Assembly (NCBI RefSeq): GCF_051020765.1
Contig: NC_134933.1
Coordinates: 9,769,461 to 9,833,460 of the forward strand
Direction of reading: 5' to 3'
Origin: Lasioglossum baleicum
Taxonomy: Eukaryota; Arthropoda; Insecta; Hymenoptera; Halictidae
DNA: 64,000 nt
The position numbers and the translations under genes are program-made. The notes under the pieces were generated by a model. That model was not told where the DNA came from and ran no database searches. It saw nothing but the letters and a program-made list of their open reading frames with translations. Position 1 is the first letter of the stretch. Every line of letters starts with the position of its first letter. Positions 12,505 through 26,900 of the stretch are shown one piece after another.

Positions 12505-12870
12505 CGCTAGGATCCTCACTTTGCGATGTCTAGCACGCACCTTCGGCGCTAACAGTACCTCTCGCTGTTTGGGGGGCATTCGTTTCCCTCCGGAAATTTC
12601 GAAGAGGATGTAGCATGCTAATAGAACATTAAAATGATTAAAATAAGAATGAATTATCAACCTGGTTCCGGTTTACATAAAGACCTGCAGTTCACTTAAT
12701 ACCTAACCCAGACCTTCGGCGCTAACAGTACCTCTCGTTGTTTGGGGAACTCTCGTTTCCCTCCGGAAATTTCGAAGAGGATGTGTACGCGTTTGTAGCA
12801 TGCTAACAGCTTCTTCATATTATAATTTTAGTTAAAATGATTCAAATAAGAATGAATTATCAAGCTGGCT
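12505..12870. repeat. Duplicated segment, about 200 bp offset
   Basis: The block CCTTCGGCGCTAACAGTACC and the following CTCGTTTCCCTCCGGAAATT with TCGAAGAGGATGT occurs at about 12540-12612 and 12712-12785. Both are followed by GCATGCTAA and AAAATGATT.AAATAAGAAT. Each copy ends near a GACTGC-family right end (12675 and 12905). Confidence 0.8.
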
Positions 12871-14084
12871 CCGGTCTCTCGCAATGCACGCACAGTTTTG
12901 ATTTTGCATAAAGATCTGCAGTCCACTTATACGCATCCGGGAAAATTCAAGATGCCAGTGTCGACAGTTAAGAAAATAATTGGGTAATCGGAATTTGCAT
13001 AATATTCTAATATTGAACAGGACACGTTTATGAAATACACGAGGATTAATCCAGATCCCGGAACAGATGTGCATCAGTTCTTTCCGTGGGTCGTGATGTC
13101 TGATTTTCCGACAATTCATTAGAAAACCGGTATCTCGTGAGTCGATCTGGCAGCGCCGGCGTATTCAAAGGAACCAGCGCATTGTAGAGGATAATAACAG
13201 ACTGGTTGTGACGCGGGGTTGCGAGTTTTCGCGGTACGCAGTCATTACACGCCGAGCGGAGAGATAACAATAAAATAGTTGCGCGAGTGGATTCCGTCTC
13301 TGCAACATTATGCTAATAAAATAATTAACGAAAAGAACAGAGACGCAATAAGCGGTTGCAACGAAGGGGAAGAGTAATGTTACTCGACCCGAGGTGTCTG
13401 TGGAAATCAACGGAATCGTAAACAAGCCTCCACCAGGGGGACGATGCTAAATGGCTCCGAATGGAAACACGTCCGTGGTATTACTCCCGCGGAGAAACGG
13501 GCAGCTTCACGTTTTTACCAATTTACGCCGGGTGATAAATTATTGCCGTGGCACGTGGCCGGTTCTCGGATCGCTCGTTACTGTTTCAGCTGCATACGGT
13601 AAACGCTCATTAGACGGAAAGTAACGCGTGCGCCCCGATAGTCGCAGCCGGCCGGTTCTTTGTAATCCCCACACTGAAACTGGCCTAACAGCATCCTTCC
13701 AACATTGTCTTCCACCGATGAAAATTGCGCCGCACTTTTACGCTTCCATTCGAAACGTCTCATCTCGCGTAATTCCAACTGCCGCGTTCGCCGGAATTTT
13801 ACGCGTTTGCAGCTCGTGAAAGCATCGAACAATTGGGAAAATGGCCGCGCGGAATTGCTCGACTGTGCGTTCGGTTTCATCTTTTTGCTGAAGAATTTTT
13901 ATTAGTCGGGGGTTCTTCGAATTTGAAAAGGTAGAGAGGCAGTGGTGAATATAAGTGAAGGTAGGGATAGCGGAATCATTGATCTACAAGAGAATTAATA
14001 TTATTAACGCAAATGCATTCATGCTGAATCTTTGATCCCAATTGTGCTTGATTATCCGTGAAGTGCGTGGGAAAATTCATCGGA

Positions 14085-14575
14085 ATGAAATCAAATTCCC
14101 AGATGAATGAATGAATAGATAATTGTAGAAAAACGATCGGTGATTCTTCATTGATTCGTTCATGGTGCATCTTCGTAGCCAATCGTGCTCGATTATGGAA
14201 AAGAGGGTGGGAAGGCCCAGTGGAATGAAGTGGAATATCCAGACGAAAGAATGAATAAATAAATACATAATTGTAGGAAAACGATCGGTTATTCTTCATT
14301 GAAAAATAGGGTGAGAAGAACCAGTGGAATGAAATGGAATTTCCAGACGAATGAATAAATAAATAAATACGTAATTGTAGAAGAATGATCGGTGATTCTT
14401 CATTGATTCGGTCATGATGCTTCTTCGGAGCCAATCGTGCTGGAAAAAGAGGATGGGAAGACAGTGGAAAGGAATATATAATTTCCAGACGAATAAATTA
14501 ATTCGCAGTCTACCGGTTACCAACGAAAAAGAGGGTGGGAACATTCGTCGGAACGGAATGGAATTTCCACGCGAA
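14085..14575. repeat. Degenerate tandem array, units about 105-150 bp
   Basis: TGGAATTTCCAGACGAATGA or variants, GTAATTGTAGAA.AA.GATCGG and TTCTTCATTGATTCG recur four to five times with irregular spacing. Internal (AATA)n stretches vary in length between copies. Confidence 0.82.
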
Positions 14576-14908
14576 TGAGTAAGTCGGAGAGAAAAATGGT
14601 CGGTTTTACTTGATCGACTCGGAAACGGCAGATGCCACGGATTTCCCTTGGCCGGTTATTAAAAATAAAATTGTAACGCAGTCGATATCGTCGGCGAGAG
14701 AGGCTTAATGCACTGGCATTCGCCTGGCATTAGTTTCGACTGGAGATTTCCGCTGGCGAACGGTAAACGGACGATTAAAGAAGGGTCTTCCAGAGCGGTT
14801 TCCAGCACCGACACGATCTCAAATCGGGATTCAAATGTTATGGATGCGATTTTGCGTTTAACGATCGACGCAGGTGCGCGCGGCTAACGCGAACAGAGAG
14901 AAGAGCGG

Positions 14909-14972
<64 letters not shown>

Positions 14973-16024
14973 ACGTACGCTCCTATAACGGTATGGAGAC
15001 GCCTCATCGGTTCGCGCGGGCAGGATACAGTTCCTCCGCGCGGAACAAAATGAAACAGCGGATGCTGGCACTGTTTGCTGGAAAATTGATACCTGCGGCT
15101 GGAAACGCAACGGCCGCGATCATCTCTTTCACCGCCGCGCCGCGAGTTTCGCTAACAGCCCGTCCGAACGCTCCAATCGGCACTGAACTGCTACGATCCA
15201 GAGGAATCCTTAATTGACTCGGGAAATTTTCTGCCTGGCTCATAAGTCCTCCAGAAGTTTCATTTGCAGTTGGAGCTAGAGTCTAGAATCCAAAGATATT
15301 ATCTTCAGGAAAAAATAAATGAGGAAAGGAGATGAAAGAAGAGGTGTAGGAGGATCTCCGGACCGCGTTCGCGGTGCGTCACGCGATTAGGTCCCGCGAG
15401 AATATTCGCTCCCTATTGAAGCCGCCTCGTTGCTAGATAAAGGAGCGATCCCCGGTGAACATTGTCTGGGAAATGGGTCGGAGCCACGTTACTCGCTTAT
15501 CTCATTTCGCATAGAGTAGCTGGGCGTTCTTTTCTTTCCCCGGTTTGCGTCGCTCTCCTCTCCTTTTTCCGCGAGAGCATCGGATATTATAACTGTTTAT
15601 TTTAATCTACATCATCGGCATCTACGCAACGATAAATCTCCATGAACGTTCCTGCCATCGCTCTTCTTCTCCTCCTTCCTCTTCTGTCACTGTCTCCTTC
15701 TCTTCTTCTTCTGCAGGGACTCCTTCCTTTTCTCATTTTCTCGATCTCCTTTTTCTTCCAATGACCAGGCTATGCCAACCGTAATTTGTCGTACTTTCGT
15801 TCGTGGCTTGTTACGCAGCAAACCAGGCAGCCGTCGGAACAATGCACGCCACTATCTGCCGCGCCATCGATAGATCGCTAGCGATCTACCAGTGATCACC
15901 ATTAATAACGAATCCTCGCCGGACGATTCTTCAGCTGATAGCGACGTTGGTTTCTACTTTGGATGTTCTGTTCCGTGTTCTGGGGGTTTATGGACCAGCT
16001 CGAACGAGTATCTTTACTCGAATT
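14576..16024. other. No gene recognised; pyrimidine tract at 15655-15760
   Basis: After the GA microsatellite, 15655-15760 is strongly CT-rich (TCTTCTTCTCCTCCTTCCTC). A polypyrimidine tract of this length can lie before an exon, but I see no coding exon after it. Confidence 0.5.
14911..14971. repeat. (GA)n microsatellite
   Basis: About 52 bases of uninterrupted GA dinucleotides are followed by a short imperfect extension. It is the longest simple repeat in the window. Confidence 0.97.
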
Positions 16025-16560
16025 TTTACGTTGAATTTGCATCTTGCATTTTTACATTGAATTTGCATCTTGATTTTTCAGATTGAATTTGTATCTTGAT
16101 TTTTTAGATTGAATTCGTACCTTGAATTTTTACATTGAATTTGCAACTTGTACTTCTAGATTGATTTTGTACCTTCAATTTTTAGATGGAATTTGCACCT
16201 TGTACTTCTAGATTGAATTTGTACCTTATATTTTTAGATTGAATTTGTACCTTGAATTTTTAGATTGAATTTGTACCTTGAATTTTTAGATTGATTTTGT
16301 ACCTTGTACTTTTAGATTGAATTTGTACCTTGTACTTCTAGATTGATTTTGTACCCTGAATTTTTAGATTGACTCTGCACCTAAAATTTTTACATTGAAT
16401 TTGTACCTTGAACTTTTAGATTGAATTTATACCTTGAACTTGTAGATATATACATATATTGAATTTGTACCTTGAATTTTTACATTGAATTTGTACATTG
16501 AATTTGTACATTGAATATGTACCTTGAATTTTTACATTAAATTATACATTAAATTATAAT
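16025..16560. repeat. Minisatellite, unit about 26 bp (TTGAATTTGTACCTTGAATT)
   Basis: About twenty head-to-tail copies are built from two half-units, TTTTTAGATTGAATTTGTAC and CTTGAATT. Variants with TTTTACATTG and TACTTCTAGATTG are interleaved, indicating repeated local amplification. Confidence 0.9.
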
Positions 16561-19224
16561 TCGAACTTGAGAATGAAAACTGAGGTGAACAACTCCTCCT
16601 GAACTTGGACAAAAAATTCCGGAAGAGTCCTAAAAGACACCTGTCACAGATCATCCCTGTTAACGGTAGATCCTCCTAATTCAGCATCCCGGAATGCGTC
16701 CCCAACTCACGGCTACCGGGATCGCGTTCGACTCCGGCTAACGAAGGCCTGATGACGCTGATGACGCCGTGGGTCTAATCTTTCTGTATCTCGTTTGCGT
16801 TTCGCGGACCATAAATTGCCAAGTTCCAGCGGCGAAATGATCGGTTGCGTCCGATGAATCAGGCCCCGGTACAGTTACGTCTGTCAATGTCTTCATAGGC
16901 GGATCCAGGGCCGCGATGTATGTCGTCGATTTGCAACAAAGCTATTGGCAAACTGTTCCCAAATGGAAAGAAAAGTTGCCGAACACCCGGCTCTCGTAAT
17001 TTCTGCGTTCGCGGAATCGATTCGAAACAGTGCCGCAAGAAAGCCGCGTTTCTTCCGATGATCACTCTATGATAATTTCTGCTCCCGTGTACCGTTACAC
17101 ATCGGATTACGATCCTTAAATCGATCACGATCACAATGCGTCGACCATGATATCTCTGATTGCTCGGGACGCATGCTCCCGGCGATACCGATTGCTATGG
17201 CTGTATCTTTCTTACCTTCGGTCGTCCGTTTTGAAAAAAATCGGGAACGAATCAATCCGTAAACCACAATCGGCGCAAATAGAAGCAAGAAGGATACATA
17301 CAGAAGGATCGTAGAGCACGTCATACCACTTGGCCTTCCGGTGATGGATCGCCGAAGGTTCGGTATTAAGCAGTTAGGGTATTATGCACTGGGTCATCCG
17401 GCGAGACATGCTTCTCTTCGTGGCCAGCAATGCCTGTAATTAGCCCCTTCCAACAGGCTTTGCAAACGCGAATCTTTAGGATCCTGAATGAAATCCTCTT
17501 AGCATTGAACCGTGAATCGCGTTGGTATTACGAGGATTATACTAATTCAGACGGATTCAGACGGACAATAGGTCATTAGCTGTTTCACTCTTGTCTCGTA
17601 GACAATCATGCAGTGATTTACACACGTAAAACGTTTTTATTAGAATATCTTTCACCTAATTCGAACACCTTAGTCTTCACCTTTGACTCCTTTCTTCCAG
17701 TTTGATTATGCAAGTCCACGTGGACCTTAATGAATAGACTGCATTTGAATTGCAACAAATTGGAGTGAACTAGGAAGTGCATAGTGAACAAATTAATGTT
17801 TTAAAAGATTTCTAAAACAGTGATCTGTCCCAAACACGATAATTGGCTTCAGCATAGGAAACATTAATTGAGGCCAGGTTTTCAACGATTTTCCTCGATC
17901 GATCTAGCAGGATTATGGCCGCCGGTGTAATGAACGGTCCACGGAAGGTGCGAACGCGTTCTCTTCGTGGCTCATCAAGCACCGTGACATCGAACATTCT
18001 AATCGAGCCAGGCCCGCATCGCCAACGCCGCGGAATTCCAAAACGAGCGGCGAAAATAGAGAAAAACGGGCGACCAGGAAAAGAAGCGCGGGTATCGCGA
18101 AGCGTCGGGAAACAGTCTTTACGATTTCAGGCGAAGCTATTATCGCACGGATTTTGCAAAAAAGCCTGGCTGAAACTGGCCGACTGAAATACGTCATCGG
18201 AGAAAAAGTTTATATTTCCTCGCACGTGATAGCCGGCGATTAATCGCGGCACCCGAGCGAGAAGAAATTAATGAACCGATAATCGTCGCGCGACGCTATA
18301 CTCGCCGAATAAATTTCCAGGCCGGCTTTTTCTCGGATTTCTTGCTTTCCCGCGATGCATGCGATGCGCCACGCGTATTTGTTAACTTATTTGCGCAAGA
18401 TTAGAGTTGCACGCTACATAAACAGCGTGAGACGCGGAGGAATTTGTGTTCGGGCCGCGACGGCAATCTGCGACGTGCAAATATGCGGTTTGGGAATTTT
18501 TTCATGAGCAATTAGTGAATGGAAAATTACAGTTTTTTTTAGGATATTTAAATATGACTTTCAGCGTTGTATCGCAATTTTTTAGAATTAAAAATATTGC
18601 ATAATGGCGGAGATATTCAACAATTTCAGACATTTATAATACATTGAATAATTAAGAGAACAACGTGTACATGTTGTAAATATGCTTCTCATAACAGTGG
18701 TATGCAGTATGCAGGCAACGATGTCCGCTGATTCAGCCCCAGCAAAGAACCGCATGAATTCAATTAGGCAAATTACACAGTCCGAAGAATTCCGAAATTC
18801 TAGAGCAAGGTTCACTGATAACTACGTCAGACGTAGAACAATTGATCACTCAACGTTAATCACCTGGCTATAAATCATATCGGTCGTAATCTCAGGACTA
18901 GTTCTCCACTTGCTGGGAAATCTTGTCCGTACATTGCTCGCCGTATCTACTTGGCTTGCATCTACTCGTGCTCGATGTAACATTGCGATGTAATCAGAAC
19001 AGCCTATTTTCTGTGTCAGTGGAAATGATACGGTGAAGGCCGAAAATTATCCCTTGACTGCTCGATCATCTGTTATCTGGAGCTGTATCGAAATGTACCT
19101 TTTTTCTTCTTACATCGATCCTTAAGTATAGTCTCTACATGTGGAGGATCTTCGCACATTTGTGGCTTTTGAACTACAAAACGACGTGTACCTAAATGGA
19201 AAAATGTATGTTTAAATTTTTAGT
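16561..19224. other. No gene recognised
   Basis: Mixed unique sequence. A GACTGC-family tail fragment (TAGACTGCATTTGAATTGCA) lies at about 17736, and an AT-rich stretch at 18510-18700. The frame at 17067-17324 (minus) starts with a hydrophobic segment but has no supporting exon structure. Confidence 0.5.
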
Positions 19225-19582
19225 AGAGCCGATCTTGAAATGATCTTTTGAAGCATTTGTTTTGAAGTGATTTTTTAAAGCATTTGTTTTAAAGCGATGT
19301 TTTATAGCATTTGTTTCGAAGTCATTTTTTAAAACATTTGTTTTGTAGTGATTTTTTCAAGCGTTTATTTTGAATTGATTTTTCGAAGCATTTGTTTTAA
19401 AATAATTTTTTAAAGTATTTATTTTCAAGTGATTTTTTAAAGCATCTCTTTATACGTCATTTTTTAATGCATTTGTTTTGAAGTGGTTTTTTAAAACATT
19501 TATTTTAAAGTAATTTTTCAAAGGATTAGTTTTGAAGATATTTTTTAAAGCATTTCTTTTGAAGTGATTTTACGAAGCATTT
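19225..19582. repeat. Minisatellite, unit about 28 bp (AAGCATTTGTTTTGAAGTGA)
   Basis: About twelve copies of AAGCATTTGTTTTGAAGTGA followed by TTTTTTAA are present with point changes. It is AT-rich with strand-biased T content. Confidence 0.9.
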
Positions 19583-19765
19583 GAAACTGCTGGCTCGCGA
19601 TTCGCAACATCGTCGCGACGCAATGTCTGCCTCGTTACGACATCGAGAAGAACGAGACAGTTTCGACCGAAATGGCCAAGAAAAACCGATGCAACGTGCC
19701 AGGAGATGGCCCCAGAGCTGCAGGTAGTGGCTCCGCCGTCCATTTCCTTTCCACCCCGCGCTATC

Positions 19766-19812
19766 GCATTAATGGCTCGCATTAATGGCACGCATTAATG
19801 GCACGCATTACG
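19766..19812. repeat. 15-bp tandem repeat (GCACGCATTAATGGC)
   Basis: The unit CGCATTAATGGCACG is repeated about three times. The ATTAAT core is palindromic. No further role is visible. Confidence 0.85.
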
Positions 19813-21629
19813 CGGCAGGCCTTAGTGTAACGAGACCGTCTCGGTGGATAACTGTTTTCCTCCTCGAGCGAACGCGTTCTAATCCTGCGTAATTTATGTA
19901 ACATGTAAATCGCGGGGGTCTCTAATGCCGATTCAGCCGAGGCAACTGTTTCTAAAGGGCCGCAACCACGCGTGACCAAACATTCTCTTCCGCGGCTCCG
20001 TCTCCGTTCACGGCACGCGGGCACCAGCTCTCGATTCTATCGTGGGCCCGGAATCCGTCGTTAACCAGCCCCGGATTCTTCGGATATATATCGAAAGACT
20101 TTGCTATACCCAATAATCGATGCAGGCGATTATCCCGCGAATCGTCCACGGTTTATTTCTGGACAACCGTTCGCTCCAATATCCTCCAACGACCATAGTC
20201 TTTGTTACCGACCCGAACGTGTATCAAACAAAGTGTATTCAACAAATACCAGGATAATAGGATATTTAATAAAACATTTTAAACATTTTAAATTATACTT
20301 TACGTTAGTCTTTCATAATGTAGGATTATTATCTGGTACAGGCCTAGCGACGAATGTCCCTTTAAATTGTATTTGCTTGATGCACGCACACGTGTTGATG
20401 TAAAAAATATGTTTAACAACAATTTTGCGGCAAGTTCCTCGTACAAATTTCCACCGATCCACCCCTAGGACAGATGACCATTACTTTTTATACACCCTTG
20501 CAAATTAATTCGTCGCTCAAAGACGCCGCCACACCATGAACCCTTTCACAGAGAAATTCGTCCTTTTTTGGAACGGTAGTTTGCCCGCTAGCCAGCTAGT
20601 TCGACCACTTATCGGCCAGGAAAAGAAAGCAGACGATTCCACAGGCGGAGGAATCCTGAAGTTGAATCTCTGTTTCGCCGTAGACACGCGAATTCTAGAC
20701 GATTCGCCGATGCTATCGCCTCGAGTCGATGTAATCGAGTCTATGATATGGTATAACGACCATTCGAAATGGTCAACTAACTGCCACCGTGATCCAGATT
20801 CTATGTTTAGCGCAGCGGGTTCGTTGTCCAGAATCAGTGCTTCTTGTCGCGGATGCTTCGGACGCCTTGCAAGGTTCGAATGGTTTTAGCTGGAGACTGG
20901 GTTTTAGTGGTTGCGATTCGGTACGTTTTGTTTTTGCAGTTTCCGAACGGACTCGAGCATCGGGAACGTTTCGTTCTTGCGTTCTCTCGTTGAGCCTTCA
21001 TGCTTTCCAGTAGGAACGGTTTGATTTCTAACTATGGGACTGTGACTCCTTTCAATTTTATAGAGTACTGTACTCGCTAAACTTCCCAGAAGGAATCAGC
21101 AAGTCGTTGATCCTGGGAAAGGGAACGACTCGTAGGCGGCAGCCGTCATCGCGACAATTTCGCGCGTATTTCGCGGTTGTTGACTCCGCTTCTGCGCTCG
21201 CTTATCCGCTTATCCGTGAAATCAAAGTCCCACTCTCTTTCTCTCGCTGTTTCCGCGAGGGAGATATGCCAAGGCCCTCTCGCCTCAGGGACGTATCGCA
21301 TCTGGAAATCATCTGTCGCTACCGCACCGGGCCGAGAGCATTATCGTCGGCTTTCTGGAGAATCGGAGCAAGAAATATGAACGGTGACTCGTTCGTCCCG
21401 TTCGGGCTGATAGGCGGCTCGCGCATTTATACGGACGCCGGATGCGAGGACTTCCCGTGTCACTCGATTTCTACTCATTTTACAAACGAGAGGCCAATCA
21501 ACCTCTTCCTGTGGCCAACCCGACGTGCAGTGTCGTGCGCGAAAGTCATGGCACTTCGTCGCCGATCGACAGTTGCTAAATAGCCAGTCGGAATAAATGA
21601 ACGCCGACGTAAGCATCACGAGAAAAAAT

Positions 21630-22175
21630 TTTTGAGGAAGTGGATTATTCTTGAACATCCCCTTTACTGTCCAAAGGCGTCGCCTTGCGATAATCTCTCG
21701 TTTGAACACAAGAAAAAATTAAAAAAGTACATCACACTATTCTTGAACATCCCCTTTGTCCGTCCAAATGTGTCGCCTTGCGATGATCGTTCGTCTGAAC
21801 ACAAGAAAAAAATTAGAAAGCACATTGGACTATTCTTGAATATCCCCTTTACTGTCCAAAAGCGTCACCTTGCGATAATCTTCCGTTTGAACACAAGAAA
21901 AAATTGAAAAAGTACATTACACTATTCTTGATCATCCCTTTACTGTCCAAAGGCGTCGCCTTGCGATAATCTTCCGTTTGAACACAAGAAAAAATTGAAA
22001 AAGTACATTACACTATTCTTGATCATCCCTTTACTGTCCAAAGGCGTCACCTTGCGATAATCTCTCGTTTGAACACAAGAAAAAATTAAAAAAGTACATC
22101 ACACTATTCTTGAACATCCCCTTTACCTTGCAGGTGATTCCCCTTGCGATAATCGTTCGTTTGAACCACAGGCAT
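21630..22175. repeat. 92-bp minisatellite, six copies
   Basis: TTGAACATCCCCTTT or TTGATCATCCCTTT recurs at 21651, 21743, 21836, 21929, 22019 and 22110. Each unit also has TGTCCAAA.GCGTC.CCTTGC and TTTGAACACAAGAAAAAATT. The third and fourth periods share the same indels, so copies have homogenised locally. Confidence 0.92.
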
Positions 22176-23019
22176 TAACTGGGTACCGTATCGAGGATGT
22201 TTTGATGAAAGATTGGTATGCATTAATTGAAAAACGTTGTAATCAAAATCAATGCGCAGTAGAGTTCGTCGAAAACTATTTCCCTGATTTTCTAATGAAC
22301 GTTCTATGCGAACCATTATAATCAGCGCGTAACTGCTCCTCTGTTTAGCCTAGCCGTAAATGTCCGAGGCCAGATAATCATCGTTCAAATTACCTCGCAT
22401 TCCCTCGAAATTATGATTCCCGGTATCAATCTATCCGACGAGCAACACGATCCGAACCAGCAGCATCATCATCCTGTTACGCAATTCTTATCTCATGCCA
22501 GATCATTCGCGAGCGAGAAAAAATATCCCAGGTAAATATGTATCTCGCGTACACACACGAAAACGTTAACCAAACGCGGCCATTAGTTGATCGGCTACCA
22601 TATCGCGCGATCGATTATCTCGTATAATATCGCGTTATCAAAACCGTATGAAATGTAATTACATCGGGAGCCTGTGAATTTCCGTGAGTGTTGCGATCGA
22701 GCAATTACCGGCTCTACGGATTTTGCCGTGATTCGCAATTAGTACTCCATCAAGATCAATTTAAGACGATTCTAGATTTTTTCCAAGACTGGTCGTTTCT
22801 TTTTAGAAGAAATTCACTCGACGCATGAAATGTATTGAATTCACTAGCGGGCTTTTTCAGGGCTTGCTTTTACGCCTGGAGGCGACCCGCGGACATAATA
22901 ATTATTCCGAGCGGCGCATTAGCCTAATCTCGGGCTCGCATCGAACTCGGTTAAGAGCAACGGTAACTCGTCTCAGGGATCATTCGTTCGTCTCTGATTC
23001 TTGGGGCTGGCTGGCAAGA

Positions 23020-23700
23020 TTTGCAATAAAAAGTCATGGAAATACCTTGTTCAAATACTTTCGTTTCAGTGAGATAGTATTTCAAGATATACTTTATTTG
23101 TCAGCGTCTCGTGGGAATGTTTCAGAAAGTCTGCTTAATGCGTACAAATTGGATTTGTGTTAAGACATAATTATTTCAATGATTCATTCTACTGAACTCA
23201 GTCTGTACAAACAAGATTATAAACTTTCACGTACTAAAATATCCATGACTAGAATCATTGACTGATTTCCACCATTCAAATCGTGGAAACACCTGTTGAA
23301 ATATTTTCATTTAGGTAAGATAGTACTTACTGTGTGTACAAATTGGAAGTGTTGATTGAAACGATTCTATTTGTGGTAAGAAATAATTATTTCAAATAAT
23401 GTTTCATTTTCCTGAACTCACTCTGTGCAGACAAAATTATAAATATTCACGTACTAAAATATTCATGACTAGAATCGCTGACTGATTTCCATAATTGAAA
23501 TCGTGGAAACACCTGTTGAAATACTTTCATTTAAGTAAGATAGTACTTAATGTGTGTACAAATTGGAAGTGTTGATTGAAACGATTCGATTTCTGGTAAC
23601 AAATAATTATTTCAAATAATGCTCCATTTTCCTAAATTTTGCACTCTGTGCAAATAAGACAATAAACGTTCACGTACTAAAATATCCATTAATAAAATAA
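23020..23700. repeat. Three tandem copies, unit about 220 bp
   Basis: GTGGAAACACCTGTTGAAAT recurs 220 bases apart at 23283 and 23503 with a degenerate first copy near 23035. Each unit contains AAATAATTATTTCAA, a short palindrome, and TTCACGTACTAAAATAT.CAT. Confidence 0.88.
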
Positions 23701-23999
23701 TTGTAGAAATACGCACGAAGCTGAGCAATGATGTGAAATGAATGATAGTTGCACAGTTCTCACTTTTTCTCTGCGAAAATATTTTCGTAGCGGGTACTCC
23801 TCCATCGGTCGCTGATTAAAAGCAACGGTAACTGGCCTCACGGATCATTCGTTACTCCCGATTAGGTTTTTCAGTCTATCTGTGCCTTATTTCATTCCGC
23901 TGTCGCTGTGGAACGGTTCGATAACGCGCGTCACGTTCGAAAGAACGGTCATCCCGAGGCCCCTCTCTCGTTTTAATAAACGTCCGCCGATAAGAGTAA

Positions 24000-26900
24000 A
24001 ATTAAATTCCGATGGGGCTCGGCCCGAGAGAAGCTACGATCCGGTACGATCGGAGCAGCGGTGATCGCAGCCGGGTCTGCACCGTAGATCGATAAAATCA
24101 ACGGTGGAAAATCGGGCCCGCGCGGAATCATTCCTATTACGTCCGGGCAAGAAATATGAACTCGCCGCCGCGTATAATTTATTCACGGTCCGATGGCCAT
24201 CGCCGGGCTCGTCTTCCGTAAAACGGGGTCAGAATCATCTCTGCGGACCGTCTGGATGGTAGTTGGTAGCCCGTGTGTCGCGGATGCCATCGGTAACTTG
24301 GCATAATTGCCGGCGAGCGCCGGTGGAACGTGGCGAGGTCGTAAAAAACGAACAGATGGCGGCCGCCTGGTTCGCTTCTCTCCGCACCTTTTTCGAGCAC
24401 TGACACCTTTCGACCAGATTCGACGAATAACTTTGCCGAGATGATGCCCCGGTGCACGGCGGTTTGAAGTTTTAATAGCGGTCGCGCAAGCGGTTACGAT
24501 GAAACGGTCGAGCAAAGTACTCTAAGCGCGGCAAGCGCTGCTGTCGCGCCGGAGACTTCGACGCGCGGTTAGGCGAGCACTCCGAGCGCTACGCTGATTT
24601 TAAGCTCGAGAGCTACGGGAAATAAAGTACTGACTTTAACATGAGCATTGAGAAAAATGCCTCAGTGTTTACGGCTGCTTTAGACAGTGCTCGTGACATT
24701 CTGCTGGAAAATGATCCGCGTATATTTCTTCATCTTAGCGGATTCTCTAAGCGCTCTCCAAAGTCTTGAATCTGTCAAGATTAATGCAAAAATCGACGTA
24801 TATTTTGGACGTTAAAAAGAAATATAGAATCAATTAATTCAGAACAATTCTAATAAGTATCTTGTATAATTTTTCTGGGTTCCGTCTCGTTCCGGGTACA
24901 CAATCCACAAAATAAAATAAAGTACTGTCTCAAATTATTCTGCGTGAAGGATAAAACACGTGAAACATGTAAAGACGGAGTTTAGTAAACGAAATATTTT
25001 GTTGTGCTGCCGGGTCTCATCGTAATGAATAAAAAATGGTAGGCGATCAGCGCAGATCTAGCGGAAGGAATGCAAAGGCGCAGCCCCGTGCGATAGATCG
25101 AAGAAGTTAGGTACACAAGAAGTAAAGCACCGGCCGATGGAACATTATTACAGGCTGCAGCCGCGGCGCATTTCGCTTTAACGACCGGATTCGTATCGAA
25201 TTAAAGGGAGTTAAACGCAGGGAAAACGGATCGCAATAGCCAACGAAGAAGAGAGCATCTGCTCTCTCGTTTTCTCTCATTCGCGAGGACTCGGACAGCA
25301 TGTGCTCTGCAGGACGCGATCAAGGATTCCGTTAATCCTGGATCGGCGCATCCGCCGCGCTGGCCCGTTCGATTTAATTATGTTAAATAAACGCGACCCG
25401 CGTGTATCGCACGAAATTCACCGGTTCTCTCGTATAGACCGACCGAGCATTAAAGTCGCGCGACTCCCTGTTTTATGGCGATTATCGGGAATTAGCTCGC
25501 CGACGGGAACCCGTTAGGCTAGCGATCATGCTGGGTGCGTGCACCGGCACGTTTATGCGAGCGCTTGTCCTACTAAATGCTCTCGCGGACTTCCCTGGTC
25601 AACTCCATCTTTTTTGGACAATTTTTTTGGAGTATTCATGTCTGTTTTTTTTTTGGAGAATTTCTTTCTGACCATTTACCTCATGTATTTTTGTTGATCT
25701 TTCTAATTTTAAGCTACGTCCGCAATTTCTTATGACTCCAATCAAAATTGACTTTTTATACAATTTATCTTTTCGATATACATACATACGTTTGCTCCAG
25801 AATTCGAACGTTGTGTCCGATCTAGATTTTCATTATGTTTAATTGGACCGCGTATGTTTATGCAAAATATATAAATTGTCTTAATAGTGGCAGCAGGTCA
25901 CAGACAGAGGAAGTTGTATGAAATACATTCGGAAAAGTTCACCTGGAGGTACATTAAACACATAAATTCACCTGCACAACCGTCGGATCTATGGAAAGAA
26001 GCGATCCAAGGGCCAGATCTCAAACAGTTTGTCGATTCTGCTTTAACCAGCAGAACAACGCGCCGCTCTTGGGTTCGGTTAACCGCAAATCACGGATTGT
26101 TGGCGAGCACGTACCTTATAGGCGCGCATTATCGTGCATAAACGCTGAGAAATATGAATTTATGTCGTCGATCCGTGCAGCCCCGGCTCCTTTTTTCCGT
26201 CGAGTCGCCTGGTGTCCTTTTTTGCGAAGCGTTACGGCTGCCGAGCAAGAAATTTATGTAATCGCCGGCTTTCCGAGCTGAACCGACCGAGATTTACAGG
26301 GGATTTATGAAGATCGATACCGCGGCTACGGCGGCTACGATCGCCGGGAAAGATCGTCGAATTTAGAAGCTTCTTAGACGTTCCCTGGAGCTTAATGCCC
26401 TTGAATACTTCGCGATCGACTTTATTAAATCCACTTGGCGGTTCGCCTCTCGGTAATTTGTTTTGCTAACCGCCTCTCTGGATACATTAGTTTATTAAAT
26501 GCGATTTATATCTATTCGCGGCGAAAGAAATTCAGCGATCAGGTTTAATTTGTTACGGGGATTTTGTACCGTTCGTTGGGTACAATTTGTCAGGTGGATG
26601 TTCGAAGTATACTATTTCAAGTAATCGTCGTTCTTCACTGTACTGCATTTAAAAGCATCATGTAAATGTAGACATAGGATAATTGCAAATATTTCTTCGC
26701 TACAGGGAAGCTATTAATCGCAAAGAAGTTGCTAATCATTCTAACTGTGAGGAGATAAATAGAAGGGGTTAAGAATTAGACGGCTAGTCTACAATTTCGA
26801 AATCTACCGAGAAGAAGCTACCGAAAAAATTCTAGCAAAGTGGCGAATTCGCAGCTCGGTTGAGCAGTGTCGAGAGGCCACCGGTTTCGAAAGGTTCCCG

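Noticed and set aside
21107..21583. 158-codon plus-strand frame
   Set aside because: CpG-rich chance frame; no domain, no hydrophobic or catalytic pattern, and a minus-strand frame overlaps it.
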